Part shown: positions 39,325 to 49,060 of the stretch, one piece after another
Position numbering within the stretch: position 1 is the stretch's first letter
Layout of the letters: every line of letters starts with the position of its first letter
Assembly (NCBI RefSeq): GCF_001455965.1
Contig: NZ_LKKO01000043.1
Span: 1-51,747, forward strand
Source: Methylobacterium sp. GXS13
Lineage (GTDB): Bacteria; Pseudomonadota; Alphaproteobacteria; Rhizobiales; Beijerinckiaceae
Direction: 5' to 3'
DNA: 51,747 bases
The notes under the pieces: generated by a model
Told to the model about the DNA's origin: nothing
Databases searched by the model: none
Seen by the model: only the letters and a program-made list of their open reading frames with translations
Program-made: the position numbers and the translations under genes

Positions 39325-41094
39325 CTAGTAAACGTCCTGCTGGTAGCGGTGGCTGCGCTCCAGGGCCGCAACCTGCGCCTCGGCGTCGGCCGGGCTGAGG
39401 GATTTGGCGATCTCGTAGGCCCGTACCACTGCCGCGCGCACGTCCTTGGCCATGTTCTTGGCATCGCCGCAGACGTAGAAATGGGCGCCGCCCTCCAGCC
39501 AGGAGACCAGCTCCTGCGCGTTGTGGGTGATGCGGTTCTGCACGTAGATCTTCTCCGGCTGGTCGCGGGAGAAGGCGACGTCGATCTTCGTCAGCGATCC
39601 GTCCTCCAGGGCCTCCTGCCATTCGAGCTGGTACAGGAAGTCGTGCAGGAAGTGTCGGTCGCCGAAGAACAGCCACGAGCGGCCGGGGGCCTCGATGGCG
39701 CGGCGCTCCTGCACGAAGGCGCGGAACGGCGCGACGCCGGTGCCGGGGCCGACCATGATGATGTCGGTGGCCGGATCCTGCGGCAGGCGGAAATGCCGGT
39801 TCGGCTTCACCCGCACCCGCAGCTTGGCGCCGTCCCGGATCCGGTCGGCGACATGCACGGAGGCGACGCCCGAGCGGGCGCGGCCATGGGTCTCGTAGCG
39901 CACCGCCACGATGGCGAGGTGGACCTCGTCGCCCACTTCCTTGCGCGAGGACGCGATCGAGTAGGCCCGGGGCGGCAGCGGCCGGGTGATGGTGTTGAGG
40001 TGCTCGGCGGTCAGCGTGGCCGGGAAGGTCGCCAGCAGGTCGATCAGGTGCCGGCCCTCGATCCAGGCCCGGGCCTCGCCGCTGTCGATCAGCGTCTGCG
40101 CGTCCGCGTGGCCGGTCGCCTTGACGAAGCGCTCGATCGTGGCGGCCGACAGGGTGGTGATGTCCCGCTCGGCGAGCAGCGCCTGGCGCAGGGTCTCGTC
40201 GCCCAACAGTCCCGCGGCGTTCAGGATCTCGTCCACGAGCTGCGGGTCGTTCTCGGGGAAGATCTCCAGCGAATCGCCGGGCTCGTAGGCGGGCGCCCCG
40301 TCCTCGAAGGCGAGCGCCAGGTGGATCGTCTCCTTGTCCGAGCGCGAGGAGTTGAGGTTCACGTGCTCGACGACCTCGACCACCACCGGCTCGCGGCTCG
40401 GCTCGGCCTCGTCGTCCTCGCCGGCGGCGGCGCGGGCGAAATCCACCGCCACGACGTTGTCGGGCGTCTCTGCCGGGGCGAGTGCCTTGAGGGTGTTCTT
40501 GATCCAGTCGGCGGCCGGCTTCTCGAAATCGAGGTCGAGGTCGGCGCGCTCGGCGGCGCGCTTGCCGCCCAGGGCCTCGAAGCGCGCGTCGAGCGCCTTC
40601 CCGATGGCGCAGAACTCGACATAGGAGGTGTCGCCCAGCGCCAGCACGGCGAAGTCCACGCCGTCGATGCGGGGTGCGCCCTCCCCCATCAGCTCGCCAT
40701 AGGCCCGCACGGCCCGGGCCGGCGGCTCGCCCTCGCCCCAGGTCGCCGCGATGGCGATGAGCTTGCCGGCCTTGGGCAGGCTCGCGATGTCGAGATCGGA
40801 GAAATCCACGACCTTGGGCTTGAAGCCCTGCTTGCGCGCCAGCTTGGCGACGTTGCCGGCCAGCGCCTCGGAATTCCCGGATTCACTGGCGTAGACGATC
40901 GTCAGCGGCTCGGCCGCCTTGGGCGGGGCAGACGGGGCCGCGGCCGGCTGGCCGCCGGCCGCGTCGAAGGCCGCCAGGAAGCCCGCGAGCCAGGCGCGCT
41001 GCACGGGCGTCGCGGCGCCGAGCACGGCATCGAGGCTGGCGCGCTCGCCGTCGCCGAACGGGGCGGTGCGCGGAAGGAGATTCTGGCGTGCCAT
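39325..41094 (-). CDS. cysJ: Assimilatory sulfite reductase flavoprotein (alpha subunit)
   Basis: Carries electrons from NADPH through FAD and FMN to CysI. The 589 residues show a flavodoxin domain (IVYASESGNSEALAGNVAKLA from about residue 65, then ATWGEGEPP), the FAD-binding RAYSIASS, the NADP-binding GPGTGVAPFRAFVQERRA and a family C terminus ending in DVY. An Ala/Pro-rich linker precedes the flavodoxin part. It is the first structural gene of the minus-strand cys unit, with a palindromic candidate operator 46-61 bases before the ATG. The preceding gene encodes an Lrp-type regulator. Confidence 0.95.
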   Translation of the reverse strand: MARQNLLPRTAPFGDGERASLDAVLGAATPVQRAWLAGFLAAFDAAGGQPAAAPSAPPKAAEPLTIVYASESGNSEALAGNVAKLARKQGFKPKVVDFSDLDIASLPKAGKLIAIAATWGEGEPPARAVRAYGELMGEGAPRIDGVDFAVLALGDTSYVEFCAIGKALDARFEALGGKRAAERADLDLDFEKPAADWIKNTLKALAPAETPDNVVAVDFARAAAGEDDEAEPSREPVVVEVVEHVNLNSSRSDKETIHLALAFEDGAPAYEPGDSLEIFPENDPQLVDEILNAAGLLGDETLRQALLAERDITTLSAATIERFVKATGHADAQTLIDSGEARAWIEGRHLIDLLATFPATLTAEHLNTITRPLPPRAYSIASSRKEVGDEVHLAIVAVRYETHGRARSGVASVHVADRIRDGAKLRVRVKPNRHFRLPQDPATDIIMVGPGTGVAPFRAFVQERRAIEAPGRSWLFFGDRHFLHDFLYQLEWQEALEDGSLTKIDVAFSRDQPEKIYVQNRITHNAQELVSWLEGGAHFYVCGDAKNMAKDVRAAVVRAYEIAKSLSPADAEAQVAALERSHRYQQDVY

Positions 41095-41139
41095 CAGGGG
41101 ACCATGTCGTGGCCTACGGGGCCGGTGTCAATCGAAAAC

Positions 41140-41155
41140 GTTCTTTTTGCAGAAC
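41140..41155. promoter_or_regulatory. Candidate sulfur-regulon operator upstream of cysJ
   Basis: GTTCTTTTTGCAGAAC, an inverted repeat with arms GTTCT/AGAAC and a six-base centre, ends 46 bases before the cysJ ATG. A TTGACA hexamer follows on the minus strand (41131-41126). The same GTTC-N8-GAAC pattern occurs before cysH (41899-41914). Confidence 0.55.
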
Positions 41156-41204
41156 GCGCCTGAACTAGGATATTGCTTTCGCTGCGCCGCAGAAAAATAG
41201 AAAA

Positions 41205-41720
41205 TCATTCTCCTACGACGGCGAGCACCGGGGCGGTCCCGGGTAGGTGGCGCCCGGTTTTCGGCGGTGCCGGCAGCGGCAGGGCGGCGGTGGACTTCAC
41301 CTTCTCCATGGCGAATCGCGACGTGACGTTCTTCAACGGCAGCACCGCGATAAGCTGCTTATAGAAACTGTCATAGGCCTGCATGTCGGCCACGACGACG
41401 CGCAGCATGTAATCCACATCCCCCGCCATCCGGTAGAATTCCAGTACCTCCGGCATGGCTGAAATGGTCGCGGCGAAGCGCTGCAGCCATTCCTGGGAGT
41501 GGTCGGCGGTCTCGATGGAAACGAACACGGTGAGCCCGAGGCCGAGTTTGACCGGGTCCAGCACCGCCACCCGCCGATCGATCACCCCGTCCGCCTCCAG
41601 CTTCTGGATGCGCTTCCAGCACGGGGTCTGAGACAGGCCGACGCGCTCGCCGATCGCCGCGATGGACAGGGTTGCGTCCGCCTGCAGCAGGGCCAGAATC
41701 TTCAGATCGATGGCGTCCAA
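41205..41720 (-). CDS. Lrp/AsnC family transcriptional regulator
   Basis: A 171-residue Lrp-type regulator. It has an N-terminal helix-turn-helix (LDAIDLKILALLQADATLSIAAIGERVGLSQTPCWKRIQKLE) and a C-terminal RAM domain (LTVFVSIETADHSQEW, then MAGDVDYMLRVVVADMQAYDSF) for amino acid binding and oligomer assembly. The start is taken as TTG at 41720, giving the family beginning MDAIDLKIL after a GGAG ribosome binding site; the longer frame is Arg/Pro-rich and unconvincing. Its place between cysJ and divergent cysH suggests a cysteine- or sulfur-responsive role, as in DecR-like relatives; this is inferred. Confidence 0.88.
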   Translation of the reverse strand: MDAIDLKILALLQADATLSIAAIGERVGLSQTPCWKRIQKLEADGVIDRRVAVLDPVKLGLGLTVFVSIETADHSQEWLQRFAATISAMPEVLEFYRMAGDVDYMLRVVVADMQAYDSFYKQLIAVLPLKNVTSRFAMEKVKSTAALPLPAPPKTGRHLPGTAPVLAVVGE

Positions 41721-41898
41721 AGTCGTCTCCGTGGGATCCTTCCACGCTGCGCCGCGCGCGGAGAGTTTAGGCGTTTCACAGGGCCGCCGAGAAGAATCTT
41801 TTGTCGTGCGGGGTCTTGGGTGCCGAGGAACAGAGTGCGCCACCGCACGCCAGGCCGCCCGGATATGCCCGACAAGCAACCCGCGCCGCCTTGACTTC

Positions 41899-41914
41899 GT
41901 TCGTTATAGCGAAC
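41899..41914. promoter_or_regulatory. Candidate sulfur-regulon operator upstream of cysH
   Basis: GTTCGTTATAGCGAAC, arms GTTCG/CGAAC with a six-base centre, lies 73-89 bases before the cysH ATG and two bases after a TTGACT hexamer (41891-41896). It shares the GTTC-N8-GAAC frame with the site before cysJ. It could regulate both cysH and the divergent lrp gene. Confidence 0.55.
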
Positions 41915-41987
41915 ATCTCGACCCTTCGACAACAGGGTGCGGCACCGTCTGCATCTTTCCCATGATCCAACCTCAGGACATGTCGCG

Positions 41988-42800
41988 ATGACCCGTCCGG
42001 ACCGAACGATGGCCGACTCCCTCGCGGAAAGGTTGTCCGGGCTCGACCTGCCAGGCCGCCTCCACCTGATCGCCGCCGAGATCCTGGGTCGCCTCGTGTT
42101 CACCACGAGCCTCGGCGTCGAGGACCAGGCGCTGACCCACGGGCTGGCGATGGCCGGGCTGGCGAAGGGCCGCGTCGAGATCGTCACCCTCGATACCGGC
42201 CGGCTGTTCCCGGAGGCCTACGACACCTGGGCCGAGACCGAATCGGCCTACGGGATCCGGATCGGGGCCTACGCGCCGGAGCGGACCGCCGAGGAGGCGT
42301 TCGTCCGCGAGGAGGGCATCAACGGTTTCCGCCGCTCGGTGGCGGCCCGACAGGCCTGCTGCGGCTTCCGCAAGGTCGAGCCGCTCGGCCGCGCCCTCGA
42401 CGGCGCGAGCGGCTGGCTCACCGGCCTGCGCGCCGGTCAGTCGGCCAACCGCGCCGAGACGCCGCTCGCCGAGTTCGATCCCGCCCGCGGCCTGATCAAG
42501 CTCAACCCCCTGGCCGACTGGACCCGGGCGCAGGTCGACAGCTTCGTCCGGGAGAATTTCATCCCCTACAACGTGCTGCACGATCGCGGCTTTCCGTCGA
42601 TCGGCTGCGCCCCCTGCACCCGCGCCGTGAAGCTCGGTGAGCCGGAGCGAGCCGGACGCTGGTGGTGGGAGCAGGAAGAGAAGAAGGAGTGCGGCCTGCA
42701 TGTCGGGCAGCCCTCCGCGTCGATCCAGCCGGGCCAGGAGCCCGCCATCTTCGAGAGCAACCCAGACGTGAAGACCCGCCAGCCGGAGTTCGCCCGATGA
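41988..42800 (+). CDS. cysH: Adenylylsulfate (APS) reductase, [4Fe-4S] type
   Basis: Reduces APS to sulfite with thioredoxin. The 270-residue protein has the PP-loop-like N-terminal domain ([14 protein letters not shown]) and the four cluster cysteines of APS-type enzymes: C124-C125 ([12 protein letters not shown]) and C207/C210 (IGCAPCTR). The catalytic cysteine is C235 in [13 protein letters not shown] reductases lack the extra four cysteines, so APS is the predicted substrate. ATG 41988 is chosen; ATG 42009 is an alternative. It is first in the cysHDN operon and overlaps cysD by four bases. Confidence 0.94.
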   Translation: MTRPDRTMADSLAERLSGLDLPGRLHLIAAEILGRLVFTTSLGVEDQALTHGLAMAGLAKGRVEIVTLDTGRLFPEAYDTWAETESAYGIRIGAYAPERTAEEAFVREEGINGFRRSVAARQACCGFRKVEPLGRALDGASGWLTGLRAGQSANRAETPLAEFDPARGLIKLNPLADWTRAQVDSFVRENFIPYNVLHDRGFPSIGCAPCTRAVKLGEPERAGRWWWEQEEKKECGLHVGQPSASIQPGQEPAIFESNPDVKTRQPEFAR

Positions 42801-43744
42801 GCGCCGCCCCGGCCGCCGTGCCGCCGGGCGCGCCCGCCTCCGCCGACCGCCTCAGCCACCTGAAGCGGCTCGAGGCCGAGAGCATCCACATCTTCCGGGA
42901 GACGGTCGCCGAGGCCGAGAACCCGGTGATGCTCTACTCGATCGGCAAGGATTCCTCGGTACTGCTGCACCTGGCCCTGAAGGCCTTCGCGCCCGGCACC
43001 CTGCCGTTCCCGCTGCTCCACGTCGACACCACGTGGAAGTTCCGGGAGATGATCGCCTTCCGCGACGCCCGGGTAAAGGAGCTCGGTCTCGACCTCCTGG
43101 TCCACACCAACCCGGACGGGCTCGCCCGCGGCGTCGGGCCGGTGAGCCACGGCTCCGAGGTCCATACCGACGTGATGAAGACCCAGGCGCTCCGGCAGGC
43201 GCTCGACAAGTACAAGTTCGATGCGGCCTTCGGCGGCGCCCGCCGGGACGAGGAGGCGAGCCGCGCCAAGGAGCGGATCATCAGCTTGCGCACGGCGCAG
43301 CACCGCTGGGATCCCAAGCGCCAGCGCGCGGAGCCCTGGCACCTCTACAACCTCAAGAAGAAGCGCGGAGAATCCCTGCGGGTGTTCCCGCTCTCGAACT
43401 GGACTGAGCTCGATATCTGGCTCTACATCGAGCAGGAAAACATTCCGATCGTGCCGCTCTACTTCGCCGCCGAACGCCCGGTGGTGGAGCGCGACGGCCA
43501 GCTGATCATGGTCGACGACGACCGCCTGCCGCTCGAGCCCGGGGAGGTTCCGCAGCAGCGCCTCGTGCGCTTCCGGACGCTCGGCTGCTACCCGCTCACC
43601 GGGGCGGTGGAGAGCGACGCGGCCACCCTCCCGGAGATCGTCGGCGAGACGCTGGCGGCCCGCACCTCGGAGCGCCAGGGCCGGGTGATCGACAAGGACG
43701 GCGCGGGCGCCATGGAGCGCAAGAAGCAGGAAGGCTATTTCTGA
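42797..43744 (+). CDS. cysD: Sulfate adenylyltransferase subunit 2
   Basis: The small subunit of ATP sulfurylase: forms APS from ATP and sulfate, driven by GTP hydrolysis in CysN. The 315-residue protein has the PP-loop [18 protein letters not shown], then [29 protein letters not shown] and [14 protein letters not shown], all family hallmarks. The start is the ATG overlapping the cysH stop (ATGA), and its own stop overlaps the cysN start, showing tight translational coupling through the operon. Confidence 0.96.
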   Translation: MSAAPAAVPPGAPASADRLSHLKRLEAESIHIFRETVAEAENPVMLYSIGKDSSVLLHLALKAFAPGTLPFPLLHVDTTWKFREMIAFRDARVKELGLDLLVHTNPDGLARGVGPVSHGSEVHTDVMKTQALRQALDKYKFDAAFGGARRDEEASRAKERIISLRTAQHRWDPKRQRAEPWHLYNLKKKRGESLRVFPLSNWTELDIWLYIEQENIPIVPLYFAAERPVVERDGQLIMVDDDRLPLEPGEVPQQRLVRFRTLGCYPLTGAVESDAATLPEIVGETLAARTSERQGRVIDKDGAGAMERKKQEGYF

Positions 43745-45153
43745 TGACGGTGCACCAGGCTCCCACCGCGTTCAGCGACCGTGCCGCCACCTATCAGGCG
43801 TTCCTGGCCGCGCACCAGAACAAGGCCGTGCTGCGCTTCATCGCCTGCGGCTCCGTGGACGACGGCAAATCGACCCTGATCGGCCGGCTGCTGCACGACA
43901 CCAAGCAGATCTTCGACGATCAGATCTCGGCGCTCCAGCGGGATTCCCGCCGCCACGGCACGCAGGGGCAGGAGATGGACCTGGCCCTGCTGGTCGACGG
44001 CCTCCAGGCCGAGCGCGAGCAGGGCATCACCATCGACGTCGCCTACCGGTTCTTCTCCACCGACAAGCGCTCGTTCATCGTGGCCGACACCCCCGGCCAC
44101 GAGCAGTACACCCGCAACATGGCCACGGGCGCCTCGACGGCCGACGTGGCGGTGATCCTGGTGGACGCCCGCCAGGGCCTGATCCGCCAGACCCGGCGCC
44201 ACGCCCTGCTGGTCTCGATGCTGGGTATCCGCCGGGTGGTGCTGGCGGTGAACAAGATGGATCTGGTCGGCTGGTCGCAGGACAAGTTCGACGCGATCGT
44301 GTCCGGCTTCGGCAGCTTCGCCCGCGAGCTGAACTTCGCTGAGGTGAAGGCCATCCCGCTCTCGGCCAAGAACGGCGACAATGTCGTGGAGCCGGGCATC
44401 GCCGCCCCCTGGTATCGGGGCGGCACCCTGCTCGATTACCTGGAGACCGTGCCGGTGCACGCGGAGGCGCTCAACGCTCCGTTCCGCATGGCGATCCAGT
44501 GGGTCAACCGGCCGAATTCCGAGTTCCGCGGCTATAGCGGCCGGATCGCCAGCGGCCGCGTCCGGCCGGGCGACGCGATCACCATCCAGCCCTCCGGCCG
44601 GACCTCGACGGTGGCGCGGATCTACACGGCCGACGGCGACCTCGCGGAGGCCGGCGAGGATGAATCGGTGACCCTGGTGCTCGCCGACCAGATCGATGCC
44701 TCCCGCGGGCAGGTGATCGCGGCGTCCGATGCCCCGCTGCGCATTGCCGAGCAGTTCGAGGCCCGCCTGTTCTGGGCGGCTGAGACCGAGCTGGCGCCGG
44801 GGGCGAGCCTGCTCGCCAAGATCGGCACCGCCACGGTCAACGCCACGGTCGAGCGGATCGTCTCGCGGATCGATCCCGAGACCGGCAATCCGGGCCCGGC
44901 CGAGCGCCTCGCGGCCAACGACATCGCGGACGTGGCCCTGCGCCTCGACCGCCCGGTGGCGGTGGATGCCTACGCGGCCAACCGCGAGACCGGCAGCCTG
45001 ATCCTGATCGACCGGGAGACCACCGACACGGCCGCCCTTGGGCTGGTCCTGGCGCCAAAGGGTGAAGCCGCCCCGGCAGCCCCCGCCGCGCCGTCCGCGA
45101 GCGAGAAGTCTGCCGGCCTGCTCGGTCGCCTCGGCCGCCTGTTCGGCCGCTGA
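43744..45153 (+). CDS. cysN: Sulfate adenylyltransferase subunit 1, without APS kinase domain
   Basis: The GTPase subunit of ATP sulfurylase, 469 residues. The EF-Tu-like G domain shows GSVDDGKSTL (P-loop, residues 36-45), DTPGHEQYTRNMATGAS (G3) and NKMDL (G4), followed by two beta-barrel domains. There is no CysC APS-kinase extension, in keeping with an APS-type CysH. The C terminus carries an Ala/Pro linker and a short amphipathic end (GLLGRLGRLFGR) that might bind membranes or partners. It is last in the operon, with a modular repeat after the stop. Confidence 0.95.
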   Translation: MTVHQAPTAFSDRAATYQAFLAAHQNKAVLRFIACGSVDDGKSTLIGRLLHDTKQIFDDQISALQRDSRRHGTQGQEMDLALLVDGLQAEREQGITIDVAYRFFSTDKRSFIVADTPGHEQYTRNMATGASTADVAVILVDARQGLIRQTRRHALLVSMLGIRRVVLAVNKMDLVGWSQDKFDAIVSGFGSFARELNFAEVKAIPLSAKNGDNVVEPGIAAPWYRGGTLLDYLETVPVHAEALNAPFRMAIQWVNRPNSEFRGYSGRIASGRVRPGDAITIQPSGRTSTVARIYTADGDLAEAGEDESVTLVLADQIDASRGQVIAASDAPLRIAEQFEARLFWAAETELAPGASLLAKIGTATVNATVERIVSRIDPETGNPGPAERLAANDIADVALRLDRPVAVDAYAANRETGSLILIDRETTDTAALGLVLAPKGEAAPAAPAAPSASEKSAGLLGRLGRLFGR

Positions 45154-45168
45154 CGCTGATAAAGTCCC

Positions 45169-45270
45169 GGATCCACAAGGTCCGGGACCGTGTGCGGGTC
45201 CAGGGCGGAGCCCTGGTTCATCGGGGCTTCGCCCCGATACCCCGCCAAAGGGCTGAGCCCTTTGGGATCC
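45169..45270. repeat. Modular palindromic repeat after cysN
   Basis: The outer arms are GGATCC (45169-45174) and GGATCC (45265-45270). Inside, in the same order as the 1698-1814 copy, are AAGGTCCGGGACC, CCAGGGC/GCCCTGG, CGGGGC/GCCCCG and CCAAAGGGC/GCCCTTTGG. The outer arms differ in sequence from the first copy but still pair, which suggests selection on structure. It lies between convergent genes, two bases from the monooxygenase stop. Confidence 0.88.
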
Positions 45271-45272
45271 TC

Positions 45273-46298
45273 TTAGGCCGCTTCCGAGACCGCGCCGAGG
45301 CCCCAGGCTTGGGCCAGCCGGGTATAAGAGTCGTGCCGGGCCGCCTGGTCGGGGATCGCCGTGACGATCATCAACTCGTCGGCCTGCGTCCGCGCGACGA
45401 GATCCGTGAGCGTCGCCCGCAGGGTCTCCGGCCCGCCCACATGCAGCTTGTCGCGGCCGCGCTCGAGCAGGGCGCGCTCCGCATCGGAATACGGATAGGC
45501 CAGCGCTTCGTCCAAGCTCGGCAGCGGACGGTACTCGCCACGCTCCCGCCGCAGGGTGGACAGCCGCGCGCTCGCGGCCAGTCGCTCGGCCTCCGCGTCG
45601 GTGCTGCCGGAGATCGCCGCCACGGCCAGGATCGCGTGGGGCCGCGCGCCCAGGCGGGTCGGCCGGAACAGGCGGCGATACGCCAGCATCGGCGCCTCGG
45701 CCGGCATCCCGGAGAAGTGCTGCGCGAAGCCGAAGCCGCAGCCGATCTCCCCGGCGAGCTGGGCGCTGTAATCGGACGAGCCGAGCAGAAAGATCGGCGG
45801 CAGCGGCACCCCGGCGGGGCTCGCCTGGATCTTGCCGAACGGATGCCCCTCCGGGAAGCCGCCGTCCCAGAACAGCAATTCCTGCAGGCGGTCCAAAAAG
45901 TCGTCGTTGCCGCCCTCGCCCGGCGCCTCCCGGCGGCGCAGGGCCCGGGCGGTGAGCCCGTCGGTGCCGGGCGCGCGCCCGAGGCCGAGATCGATCCGCC
46001 CCGGGAACAGGGCCTCCAGCACCCGGAAGCGCTCGGCCACCATCAGCGGTGCGTGGTTCGGCAGCATGATGCCCCCCGAGCCGACCCGGATCGCCCGGGT
46101 CGCGGCCGCGATCTGGCCGATCATGATCTCGGGGGCCGGGCTCGCCACGTTGGGCAGCGCATGGTGCTCGGCCAGCCAGTAGCGCCGGTAGCCGAGGCCA
46201 TCGACGTGGCGCGCCAGCGCCAGCGTGTCGTGTAGGGCCTGCGCCGGGGTCGAATCGGCGCTGACGAAGGAGAGGTCGAGGACGGAGAGCGGTGTCAT
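45273..46298 (-). CDS. LLM class flavin-dependent oxidoreductase
   Basis: A 341-residue luciferase-like monooxygenase with a TIM barrel that uses reduced FMN. It has the family wording YRRYWLAEHHALPNVASPAPEIMIGQIAAAT, RVGSGGIMLPNHAPLMVAERFRVLEALFPGRIDLGLGRAPG and, later, IFLLGSSDYSAQLAGEIGCGFGFAQHF, close to the YhbW/MsnO8-like group. The substrate is unknown; some relatives release sulfite from organosulfur compounds, but the nearby cys genes are convergent and this is not evidence of such a role. Confidence 0.92.
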   Translation of the reverse strand: MTPLSVLDLSFVSADSTPAQALHDTLALARHVDGLGYRRYWLAEHHALPNVASPAPEIMIGQIAAATRAIRVGSGGIMLPNHAPLMVAERFRVLEALFPGRIDLGLGRAPGTDGLTARALRRREAPGEGGNDDFLDRLQELLFWDGGFPEGHPFGKIQASPAGVPLPPIFLLGSSDYSAQLAGEIGCGFGFAQHFSGMPAEAPMLAYRRLFRPTRLGARPHAILAVAAISGSTDAEAERLAASARLSTLRRERGEYRPLPSLDEALAYPYSDAERALLERGRDKLHVGGPETLRATLTDLVARTQADELMIVTAIPDQAARHDSYTRLAQAWGLGAVSEAA

Positions 46299-46359
46299 CG
46301 ACAGGAGATGGGGAGGCCGATGGGCCGGTGCGAGGGCCGAACCATCCGCGTCGGCGCGG

Positions 46360-46695
46360 TCAAGGCGCCGGCTCGTCGTCCGACCGGTCGCTCCGGTACA
46401 GGGCCTCGAAATCCCGGCCGCCGTAGAACACGTTGGTGATTATCACCCGCTCGGCTTGGACCCGATAGGCGATGATTGCGGATCGCTCGAACGGCACCGT
46501 CCGCAGACCGGGCTCCAGGTCGTCGCGCGGCCGACCGCCATGGGGCGCATCGCCGATGCGCCGGCAGCGCGCGATGATCCGACGGATGAAGCCCTCGGCG
46601 ATATCGTTGTCGTGGCTGGCGTGGAGCACGACGCCGAAGATGTCCGCGAGGTCGATCCGGGCCTCACGCCGGAGAGAGACCGGCAGCCTACGCAC
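46360..46695 (-). CDS. parE: ParE/RelE family toxin
   Basis: A 111-residue type II toxin. RRLPVSLRREARIDLADIFGVVLH is the typical ParE first helix pair, followed by PHGGRPRDDLEPGLRTVPFERSAIIAYRVQAERVIITNVFYGGRDFEAL, the beta sheet of the RelE fold. ParE members poison DNA gyrase; RelE members cut mRNA; this one looks more like ParE. It starts at GTG, overlapping the antitoxin end by eight bases. Confidence 0.88.
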   Translation of the reverse strand: MRRLPVSLRREARIDLADIFGVVLHASHDNDIAEGFIRRIIARCRRIGDAPHGGRPRDDLEPGLRTVPFERSAIIAYRVQAERVIITNVFYGGRDFEALYRSDRSDDEPAP

Positions 46696-46972
46696 GGCGG
46701 CGATCGTCCCGGGCCTGGGCGAACAGGACTTCCATCTGCGCCTCCACCTCCTCGAGGCTCAGATCGGGGCTAGGATCCTCCAGAGACCGGCGGATGCGAA
46801 CTCGGATCGCGTCGAGGCGCTCGGCATCCTCCCGGCGCCGGCTCTGCCAGGCCTGTACCGCATCCTCCAGGGCTTCACCGAGCGAGGCGTATTCGCCGGC
46901 TTCCACGCGCTCGCGCAGGGCGCGGAGCGTGTCGGGGGGCAGCGTGACGCTGATCGTCTCGGCGGGTGGCAT
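46688..46972 (-). CDS. parD: ParD-like ribbon-helix-helix antitoxin
   Basis: A 94-residue antitoxin. The N-terminal ribbon-helix-helix (ISVTLPPDTLRALRERVEAGEYASLGEALEDAVQAW) binds DNA; the acidic C-terminal helix (SPDLSLEEVEAQMEVLFAQARDD) should wrap the toxin. It is translated first and overlaps the toxin gene, the standard parDE layout. The operon is probably autorepressed. The 157 bp upstream to the aminotransferase gene would contain its promoter. Confidence 0.9.
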   Translation of the reverse strand: MPPAETISVTLPPDTLRALRERVEAGEYASLGEALEDAVQAWQSRRREDAERLDAIRVRIRRSLEDPSPDLSLEEVEAQMEVLFAQARDDRRRA

Positions 46973-47069
46973 GAATCGCCCTCGTCAATCGCCCTCTTCG
47001 AATCGGCACGATCTTAGCATGGAAACCGAGCCGCCGCGCAGCCTTGTCCGCACCGCACCGTCGGCCTAG

Positions 47070-48332
<1,263 letters not shown>

Positions 48333-48358
48333 GGCTCAGAGCGCCGGCCGCGCCGGGC

Positions 48359-48445
48359 TCAAGCCACCGGATTGCTCCCTGGGGTTGAGGAGCGATCTGC
48401 CGGCCTGTGAGGTTCGGGCAGGACGTTGATGCTACGCAGCCGCAT
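48359..48445 (-). pseudogene. Truncated VapC-like toxin remnant, 28 codons
   Basis: An ATG overlaps the stop of the Phd-like antitoxin (TGATG), exactly where the toxin gene of a phd-vapC pair would start. The short product (MRLRSINVLPEPHRP...) resembles the PIN-domain beginning LLDTNVLSEPxRPAP, but the catalytic Asp of DTN is replaced (SIN). The frame ends after 28 codons, where about 100 more are expected. I read it as a toxin gene that lost its body; the match is short and by eye. Confidence 0.5.
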
Positions 48446-48750
48446 CAGAGACCGGCGTCGCGGGCCGGGATCGCCACGGGCTCGGATTCGAGATCGATAT
48501 CGCGGAAGGGCGATGCCTGTAGCGCATCGATCAGCGCCTGGCCCGTCACCGGTCCGGTCAGCTGACGGAACTCCGCGGCCGAGATGATCACCACAGCGTC
48601 CTGGCCGGGCACGATCACGCACTGCGGACCCTCGGTGCAGGCGCGTTGGACCACCTCGCCGAAACGGGCCTTCGCGTCTTGAAAGCACCAAGTTTCGGAC
48701 TGGCTGAAGGGTTGGACTGCGCCGGTGGTCATGCTGAACAAGCGACCCAT
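48445..48750 (-). CDS. Phd/YefM family antitoxin
   Basis: A 101-residue antitoxin with the Phd fold: WCFQDAKARFGEVVQRACTEGPQCVIVPGQDAVVIISAAEFRQL is the family core. The C-terminal tail (LIDALQASPFRDIDLESEPVAIPARDAGL) is typical of partners of PIN-domain (VapC) toxins. The toxin frame directly behind it survives only as a stub, so the antitoxin appears orphaned. An internal ATG at 48732 gives a start closer to the family norm. It lies seven bases behind the MazE-like gene. Confidence 0.85.
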   Translation of the reverse strand: MGRLFSMTTGAVQPFSQSETWCFQDAKARFGEVVQRACTEGPQCVIVPGQDAVVIISAAEFRQLTGPVTGQALIDALQASPFRDIDLESEPVAIPARDAGL

Positions 48751-48757
48751 CGATTTC

Positions 48758-48976
48758 TCAATCGCGCCAATCGAATGCTGCCGCGATGAAGCGTAACGCT
48801 TCGACTTCCTCGCTGGCGCCCTTCAGAAGCGAAGCCTGCCGGGCCGCTTCCGCGTTGAAGCCCGGCCTCGATGGATCGGGCACCCAAACGCGCGGGACCT
48901 TCAGGTCGTCGCGTCGCCGCGCGCTGCGGCAACGCCGTGACCTCGACAGAGCATCGCTGGGCTTGGGCTGGTTCAT
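48758..48976 (-). CDS. Antitoxin MazE-like (DUF3018) protein
   Basis: A 72-residue protein of the DUF3018 family, recognisable by LKVPRVWVPDPSRPGFNAEAARQASLLKG (family pattern RPVQIWVPDxRxPGF) and a C-terminal EVEALRFIAAAFDW. Such proteins usually precede a MazF/PemK toxin gene, which is absent here; a Phd-like antitoxin gene follows instead. The N-terminal Arg-rich part is somewhat unusual, but the frame is intact. Confidence 0.75.
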   Translation of the reverse strand: MNQPKPSDALSRSRRCRSARRRDDLKVPRVWVPDPSRPGFNAEAARQASLLKGASEEVEALRFIAAAFDWRD

Positions 48977-49060
48977 GACGGTGATCCGTTCCGCGAAACA
49001 CTATGACCCCGCCGGCGCGCTGGCTACCATGGTCCCAGCAGCGCATGTTCGGAGCCTCCC

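Noticed and set aside
41721..41879. N-terminal extension of the Lrp regulator by 53 residues
   Set aside because: The segment is Arg/Pro-rich without family similarity; the TTG at 41720 with GGAG upstream gives the exact Lrp-type start.
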